64,000 nucleotides of DNA, from NCBI GenBank assembly GCA_010094025.1, contig ML991826.1, forward strand, positions 62,001 through 126,000, in the 5' to 3' direction. The translations under genes were made by a program, and so were the position numbers. This document shows positions 63,859 to 64,000 of this stretch, one piece after another; the first letter of the stretch is position 1; each line of letters begins with the position of its first letter. This DNA is from Viridothelium virens. Its lineage: Eukaryota; Ascomycota; Dothideomycetes; Trypetheliales; Trypetheliaceae. Below the pieces are notes generated by a model, which saw only the letters and a list, made by a program, of their open reading frames with translations, was not told where the DNA came from and did not search any database.

Positions 63859-64000
63859 TTTTGGAGAGGGCATTACCGCAACACCCTTCTACGTGGAGTC
63901 TGGATCGCATCGGCAAAAATCATCGACGATTGTTTGAATTAATAACGACACCAAACTCCACTATTGATGATACCCGTGCGGAGTTTTCATTTCCTTGTTC

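Overview
The window is nuclear DNA from a filamentous ascomycete (Pezizomycotina, probably Dothideomycetes or a near relative; the class is an inference). Supporting evidence: many short GT-AG introns of about 46-80 bp, a fungal rhodopsin-domain membrane protein, an HsbA-type secreted protein, a Zn2Cys6 regulator, a DHA1 transporter, a patatin/NB-ARC NLR relic, and fungal-type Trl1, Npr3, Dna2 and 2-oxodicarboxylate carrier. No rRNA, tRNA, CRISPR array or intact transposon was recognised. I resolved about 24 protein genes, many only after splicing by eye; splice sites were chosen by GT/AG signals, phase and protein-family continuity.

Layout. 0.6-10.4 kb: an orphan AusD/AusJ-like methyltransferase, a GT69 (CAP59/CMT1-like) glycosyltransferase, a conserved unknown protein, an aldo-keto reductase with a secretory-looking N-terminus, and a DHA1 transporter. 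12-15.6 kb: a rhodopsin-domain protein and a class I O-methyltransferase. 15.6-18.8 kb is gene-poor and holds a decayed SDR tail. 18.8-23.4 kb: a classical SDR, a CPD photolyase and an amidohydrolase. 24.5-43 kb is a housekeeping block: unknown protein, ankyrin protein, tRNA ligase Trl1, zinc-ribbon protein, Npr3, mitochondrial oxodicarboxylate carrier, Dna2 and a THOC3-like WD40 protein. The promoter shared by the carrier and Dna2 carries two MluI cell-cycle boxes and a CACGTG site. 45.9 kb: an HsbA-like secreted protein.

49-57 kb is the most interesting accessory segment. Five genes sit together: an 8-exon NmrA/epimerase-like reductase, an atypical SDR lacking the usual Tyr, a DltE-like SDR, a Zn2Cys6 transcription factor and an extended SDR. 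Two divergent promoters link four of them; the one between the DltE-like SDR and the regulator carries a repeated CCAAT-type element. This could be a small uncharacterised redox pathway with its own regulator, but no backbone synthase is present and substrates are unknown.

58-60 kb holds a broken patatin-NB-ARC (NLR-type) gene, and 60.4-63.9 kb a large secreted, probably GPI-anchored, Gly/Gln/Ser-rich cell-wall protein with an internal minisatellite and about three diverged C-terminal repeats.
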